In this document: positions 49,304-52,778 of the stretch, in pieces
Layout of the letters: each line of letters begins with the position of its first letter
Numbering within the stretch: position 1 is the stretch's first letter
Assembly: GCA_016215025.1 (NCBI GenBank)
Contig: JACRMI010000024.1
Coordinates: forward strand, 1-52,778
Direction of reading: 5' to 3'
Source of the DNA: Chloroflexota bacterium
GTDB taxonomy: Bacteria > Chloroflexota > Anaerolineae > UBA4142
DNA: 52,778 bases
The notes under the pieces: model-generated
Database searches by the model: none
Told to the model about the DNA's origin: nothing
What the model saw: only the letters and a program-made list of their open reading frames with translations
Position numbers and translations under genes: made by a program

Positions 49304-50440
49304 TCACTTGACCGCGATTTCGACGTTGGCGGTCATGCCCCAACGCAAAGCAACACTCGTCGTTTCGGCAATGTCAAGCGTCACTTTGAACACCTTGTCG
49401 CCGCGGCGATCTGTGGCGAACTGCGAAATCTGCATCACTTTGCCGTTGAAAATTTTATCGGGGAACGCATCGATTTTGATTTTGGCGGATTGACCAACGG
49501 AAATTTTGGCGACATCAACTTCGACCAAATCGACGGTTTCGACGCGCATGTTTTTCAAATCGCCAAACGAAATGACCGGCGCACCGGGCGAAACGACTTG
49601 ACCCAAGTTCAAGTCCAACGTCGCGACAGTCCCATCGAACGGCGCGACCAGCACGTAATCGCGCAATGAAGTTTTGGCGAAATCGAGTGCGGCTTGCGCT
49701 TGCGCGACTTGCGCTTCGGTGAGCGCAAGCGTTTCAGGCGTTGGATCGAGTCGTGCTACCGCGCTTTCAGCTTGCGCGACGGCAGACTCGGCGGCTTTGA
49801 TTTCGCTTTCGGTCGGATGACTCGTCGCATCGCGGTAAGCAGCTTGGGCAGCCCGCAGACTATTTGTCGCTTGTTGCAACACGACGGATTCCGGCATCAT
49901 GCCCATGTACGGATTCGATGCGCCGCCCGCACGATCATATTGCGCTTGCGCTTGAGAAACGCTTGCCTGCGCGCTATCGACATTCGCTTTCAATTGCGCC
50001 AACTGATCGACAGTCGATCCGGCTTTGACTTTGGCGAGCGTTGCGCGCGCGGAATCGAGCGCTTGCTTTGCCGATTGACGCTCTGCCGAAGTCGCACCGG
50101 CTTTTAACTGCGCGAGTTGTTTTTGCGCAACGGTGAGCGCAGCTTGCGCCTGCGTGACTTGAGCTTGAATCGCCGCATCGTCCAGACGCGCGAGCGTTGC
50201 GCCCGCTTTGACCGCGTCGCCTTCGTGCACCAGAATTTCGACGACGCGTCCGCTGGTTTTGAACGCAAGCGTCGTTCGCGGCATTGGCACGATGGTTCCT
50301 TCAGCGGCGACTGTTGCCGAAGCATCAGCCTTTATCGATGCGCTGACGGTTGGCGTTGCTGTCGGAGCAGTGGACCCACTACAACTGATGAGACTTGCCG
50401 CTAGAATCAAAATCAGGATGGCGAATGCGGATCTTTTCAT
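49304..50440 (-). CDS. HlyD/MacA-type periplasmic adaptor lipoprotein
   Basis: A 378-residue membrane-fusion-type adaptor. A lipoprotein signal (ILILILAASLISC) is followed by a barrel-sandwich lipoyl half (VVEILVHEGDAVKAGATLAR) and a long alpha-helical hairpin of Ala/Gln-rich heptads (about residues 95-225). The second lipoyl half (LRDYVLVAPFDGTVATLDL) and a beta-barrel domain (TSVALRWGMTANVEIAVK at the end) follow. It links the MacB-like permease to the outside. Because it is a lipoprotein and no TolC is seen, it fits a single-membrane cell. The ATG at 50440 has AAAGGAA; a longer frame adds no signal. Confidence 0.9.
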   Translation of the reverse strand: MKRSAFAILILILAASLISCSGSTAPTATPTVSASIKADASATVAAEGTIVPMPRTTLAFKTSGRVVEILVHEGDAVKAGATLARLDDAAIQAQVTQAQAALTVAQKQLAQLKAGATSAERQSAKQALDSARATLAKVKAGSTVDQLAQLKANVDSAQASVSQAQAQYDRAGGASNPYMGMMPESVVLQQATNSLRAAQAAYRDATSHPTESEIKAAESAVAQAESAVARLDPTPETLALTEAQVAQAQAALDFAKTSLRDYVLVAPFDGTVATLDLNLGQVVSPGAPVISFGDLKNMRVETVDLVEVDVAKISVGQSAKIKIDAFPDKIFNGKVMQISQFATDRRGDKVFKVTLDIAETTSVALRWGMTANVEIAVK

Positions 50441-50558
50441 GAGCGATTCCTTTCCGGAGGGTTGAATATAGTGCAGAGATTTTGTCGTCAGAATAATCGA
50501 ACTTGGTTGTGCCGTCAACCCCTGAATTAGGGATTTCATCTATGCCATTATGACTAGA

Positions 50559-51068
50559 TTAGCGACGGAAGAACGCTTGCGCGAGTGTAATCACGCCGAG
50601 CAAAATGATGAGAACAGGCCAGTAGGGTCCAAGAAGGTTGGGTCCACCCAGAAACGATCCGAAAATGAGATACAGTGTTGCGCTGATGATGACGAGCCAG
50701 CCGCCGCCGACAACTGCTGGGCGAATTCGACCTTGAAGCAACTCGGTGAAAAAAACACCCACGCCAACAAAGCCGGGAATTAGCGTCCAAGCGTACGCCC
50801 AGCTTTGCCAGTCGCCGGTTTGATTCTGGTAATACAACAGTCCGCCGATGCCGGCAAAGACTGCGGCAGGCACGAGAAAACCCGGCGTCCAGGTGACGAG
50901 TCCCATCACAAGCCAGAACAACCCAAATGCGATGATGATGAAGGGCCAAGAAAATTCGTTGAGTGCGAACGTTTGCAGGGCAGGCACAAATTGAACCGCC
51001 ATCAGCCACAATCCCAGCAAAATCAAAACGATTGCAAATGCGATACTCGAACGTTGTGCGCGATCCAT
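50559..51068 (-). CDS. Membrane protein, LiaI/DUF5668-like
   Basis: A 169-residue protein with a short cytoplasmic N-terminus (MDRAQRSSIA) and five or six helices, including VLILLGLWLMAVQF and FIIIAFGLFWLVMGLVTW. The pattern resembles the transmembrane part of LiaF/LiaI-type envelope-stress proteins and DUF5668, but no soluble domain follows. AGGAGAAC precedes the ATG. The downstream adaptor gene starts 118 bp later, probably with its own promoter. It is preceded by a DUF2807 lipoprotein gene, another envelope-type protein, which strengthens the stress-response reading. Confidence 0.75.
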   Translation of the reverse strand: MDRAQRSSIAFAIVLILLGLWLMAVQFVPALQTFALNEFSWPFIIIAFGLFWLVMGLVTWTPGFLVPAAVFAGIGGLLYYQNQTGDWQSWAYAWTLIPGFVGVGVFFTELLQGRIRPAVVGGGWLVIISATLYLIFGSFLGGPNLLGPYWPVLIILLGVITLAQAFFRR

Positions 51069-51129
51069 GATGTTCTCCTGTTTCACAAATGCAGAGACGT
51101 TCACGAAGCGTGCAATGTCTCTGTAAAAA

Positions 51130-51810
51130 TCATCGCTGTCGTACCACGCCGATACCGGCAACATTCTTGGTTACTTGCGGATTGCCGATGTATTCGATCA
51201 TACCGATACCGGCAATGTTCGCATTGAGCGAATCGCTGACGCGGACCGTGGCAGCGCCTGCGCCATTGTTCGTGACCGTTGCGCGTTTGCTTTCCAAGTT
51301 TTCCGAATTGTGCGCGCCTGCGCCGTTGAGCGTTACCGTCAATTGATCGGCTTTGCCTGCGAGCTTGGTCGCGCCTGCGCCGCTCACTGTCACCGAGAGT
51401 TGATCGGCTTGCAGATTTTTTCCATCGACGACTGCCGCGCCATTGATTTCAATCGAATTCAAATCCTTGACGGTCAGGGTGAACGACAGATCGGCGACGC
51501 GGTCGGTCACAATGTTCGGTTTGAATTCGATGACCAATTTGCCGCCGCGTACTTCGGTGACGATGTACTGCAACAGATTGTCGTCCGTCGTGATTGCGAG
51601 TGACTCGCTGCCTGTGCGATCAATCGATACTTTGCCTGCACCGTTCACGATCAAGCCATTGAATCCGCTCACGTTGCGCGATTCAGTCGCGACCTTGCCA
51701 GAGCCAGTCACGCGCGTTACCGCACCGAGATTCGAAATGTTGAATCCGCATGCCGTCAAACCAATCAGCGCGATCCAGCCAACGATGAATGTGAATTTGA
51801 TCGTTTTCAT
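51130..51810 (-). CDS. DUF2807 (GIN-domain) lipoprotein
   Basis: A 226-residue secreted lipoprotein. The signal ends IALIGLTACGF. The rest is the right-handed beta-helix-like GIN domain: GSGKVATESRNVSGFNGLIV, then repeated strands with the motifs NGAGKVSI, SGAGATKLAG, NGAGAHNSEN and NGAGAATVRV. These auto-transporter adhesin-like head domains are widespread on cell surfaces and have no clear function, although some lie beside LiaF/PspC-type proteins. That neighbourhood is kept here (50559-51068). No ligand or enzymatic motif is seen. Confidence 0.88.
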   Translation of the reverse strand: MKTIKFTFIVGWIALIGLTACGFNISNLGAVTRVTGSGKVATESRNVSGFNGLIVNGAGKVSIDRTGSESLAITTDDNLLQYIVTEVRGGKLVIEFKPNIVTDRVADLSFTLTVKDLNSIEINGAAVVDGKNLQADQLSVTVSGAGATKLAGKADQLTVTLNGAGAHNSENLESKRATVTNNGAGAATVRVSDSLNANIAGIGMIEYIGNPQVTKNVAGIGVVRQR

Positions 51811-51936
51811 AGTGACCTCCCAAGATTTTATTTGCCATCAGTATAGACGACTCTGGCGCTGGCGTCATCGCCAAAATCTTGCATGTTGCATCCGAGAGAA
51901 AACCCGGGTTGACGATGTTCGACTGCTCAATTTCTC

Positions 51937-52671
51937 TTATGCCGTCTGCGACATTTTGACTAGGCGCTGCCCGGGGTGCGGCAGCGGTCTCATGCCAAAC
52001 AAGAACCGCAAGACGTTGAATCGCCGAATCGCAAACTCGTACAGCGCCAGGATGATCGCAAACGAAATGGCGGCGATGATGATCCACTTGAGCGCATCGG
52101 GTATTTGCCATTGCACGACAAAATAACCGACGCTCAACAAAACTGTCTGGTGCAAAACGTAAAACGGCAAGACTGCTTCATTCGCGTATGCGAGAATCGG
52201 TTTGCTTTGCGTCCAGAGTTTAAGACCGAAACCAAAGAACGTCAAAATCCAACACCACGATGCAATACCAAAGATTCCGAACACTTGAACATAACGCACT
52301 GTACCGTACGTCGGATCGCCTTGGCTGCCCCACAAGCCAAAGAGCGCCGCAACACAGAGAGTGGCGATGGTGAATGAAACCCAGCGCAATTGCTGAATAC
52401 GATTTTGCAACGCCTCGTGCGAAACGACGATGAATCCGTAGATGAAAAAGAAAATATAAATCGGAAGAGGCCAGCCGCCAAAGTCGCGGCGGGCAAGTAG
52501 ATTGCTTGGATCGAGTGAAACGAGCGCCCACGCAACCGGCAGAGCGAGCAAGTACACCGCGCCGGGCAACGCGAGAAAATCACCGAGCGATTTCAGAATC
52601 GATTTGCCCGAACCATCACGCAGCCAGCGGAAGAGTGGATAAAACGCAATAAAGCAAAAGTCACTTTTTGA
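51937..52671 (-). pseudogene. Acyltransferase family 3 membrane protein, 5'-truncated
   Basis: The open frame (244 codons to an in-frame TAG at 52672) is the C-terminal two-thirds of an acyltransferase-3/OafA-like protein: helices of the type GAVYLLALPVAWALVSL, IYIFFFIYGFIVVS and the late VLPFYVLHQTVLLSVGYFV. It lacks the first part, including the HR/RxxR region, and no start codon is found before the TAG apart from the internal TTG at 52569. A deletion or insertion has removed the 5' end near 52665-52680. Full proteins are about 370 residues and acylate sugars or lipids. Whether the start lies off-window is excluded by the stop. Confidence 0.7.
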
Positions 52672-52678
52672 CTAAAAA

Positions 52679-52736
52679 GAGTTCTCATGAACAATCAGCT
52701 CTATCCTGCCAAGGAAAGGGCCAAACATGAGAACTC
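52679..52736. repeat. 11-bp inverted repeat near right edge, possible IS end
   Basis: GAGTTCTCATG (52679-52689) and CATGAGAACTC (52726-52736) are perfect inverted copies 36 bp apart. They lie just outside the point where the acyltransferase gene is truncated. A plus-strand frame from the ATG at 52687 stays open to the edge (begins MNNQLYPAKERAKHENSKD). This could be the left end of an insertion element or a hairpin; the window ends too soon to tell. Confidence 0.4.
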
Positions 52737-52778
52737 CAAAGACATTATACCATACCACACCGACCATTTATCCTTGCG

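Noticed and set aside
1..52778. tRNA, rRNA and riboswitch signals
   Set aside because: Reading both strands, I found no cloverleaf, rRNA core or known riboswitch consensus; a covariance-model search would be decisive.

Overview
The window is most like the chromosome of a Chloroflexota (Anaerolineae-like) bacterium. This is inferred from style, not from a marker gene. Its lipoproteins carry Thr/Pro/Ala-rich linkers behind the lipobox (PTATPK-type runs), a long secreted repeat protein ends in LPLIQK, a WYL regulator and a beta-propeller histidine kinase are present, and the MacA-like adaptor is itself a lipoprotein with no outer-membrane partner. No rRNA or tRNA gene was recognised.

Left part (1-22723): almost every gene is on the minus strand. 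From 22723 down to 2680 they form a near-continuous directon with short gaps. In transcription order it holds a 40-residue Cys-containing peptide, membrane proteins including two CPBP proteases, a lipoprotein alpha/beta hydrolase, a GNAT acetyltransferase, another membrane protein, a methyltransferase, an amidohydrolase lipoprotein, an isoprenylcysteine-methyltransferase-like protein, an ATC-hydrolase-like protein, an FtsX-type permease, a glycosyltransferase, a flavodoxin-fold reductase and a HEAT-like protein. To its left, a WYL regulator, a GNAT and a SnoaL-like gene diverge from a GyrI-like effector-binding gene.

This directon is broken by a two-level nested insertion. An IS630-family element (13065-16995, TA duplication) sits in the GNAT gene. 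A serine-recombinase element (about 14031-16790) sits inside the IS630 transposase gene. Removing the IS restores a 353-codon GNAT frame; removing the inner element restores a 352-codon transposase apart from an internal out-of-frame stretch.

Centre (22724-29633): a plus-strand signalling region. A 1471-residue lipoprotein histidine kinase (14-repeat beta-propeller, YYY, two GAF domains, HisKA_3/HATPase) is followed by a decayed response regulator. Four unrecognised small genes and a receiver-only protein come next. A 16-bp dyad (CTAGCCA-NN-TGGCTAG type) lies upstream of the kinase and recurs four more times. Three of those copies head a conserved 70-bp block containing a terminator-like hairpin. 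This is the best candidate for an undescribed regulatory system here.

Next (29645-38762): a catabolic locus. A class I aldolase diverges from a SorC regulator, an NAD-kinase-like protein, a zinc alcohol dehydrogenase, an ADP-ribosylglycohydrolase, a TIM-barrel isomerase and a sugar ABC transporter lacking its ATPase. A perfect-spacing promoter is overlapped by a 27-bp palindromic operator.

Right part (38957-52778): a DMT transporter, DUF3786, a PNPOx-like protein, UbiX, a chagasin-like lipoprotein with a BNR-repeat secreted protein, then a minus-strand MacAB-like efflux operon (adaptor, ATPase, permease) that encloses a phosphofructokinase homologue lacking its catalytic residues. Two envelope-type proteins and an acyltransferase truncated near the right edge complete the window.
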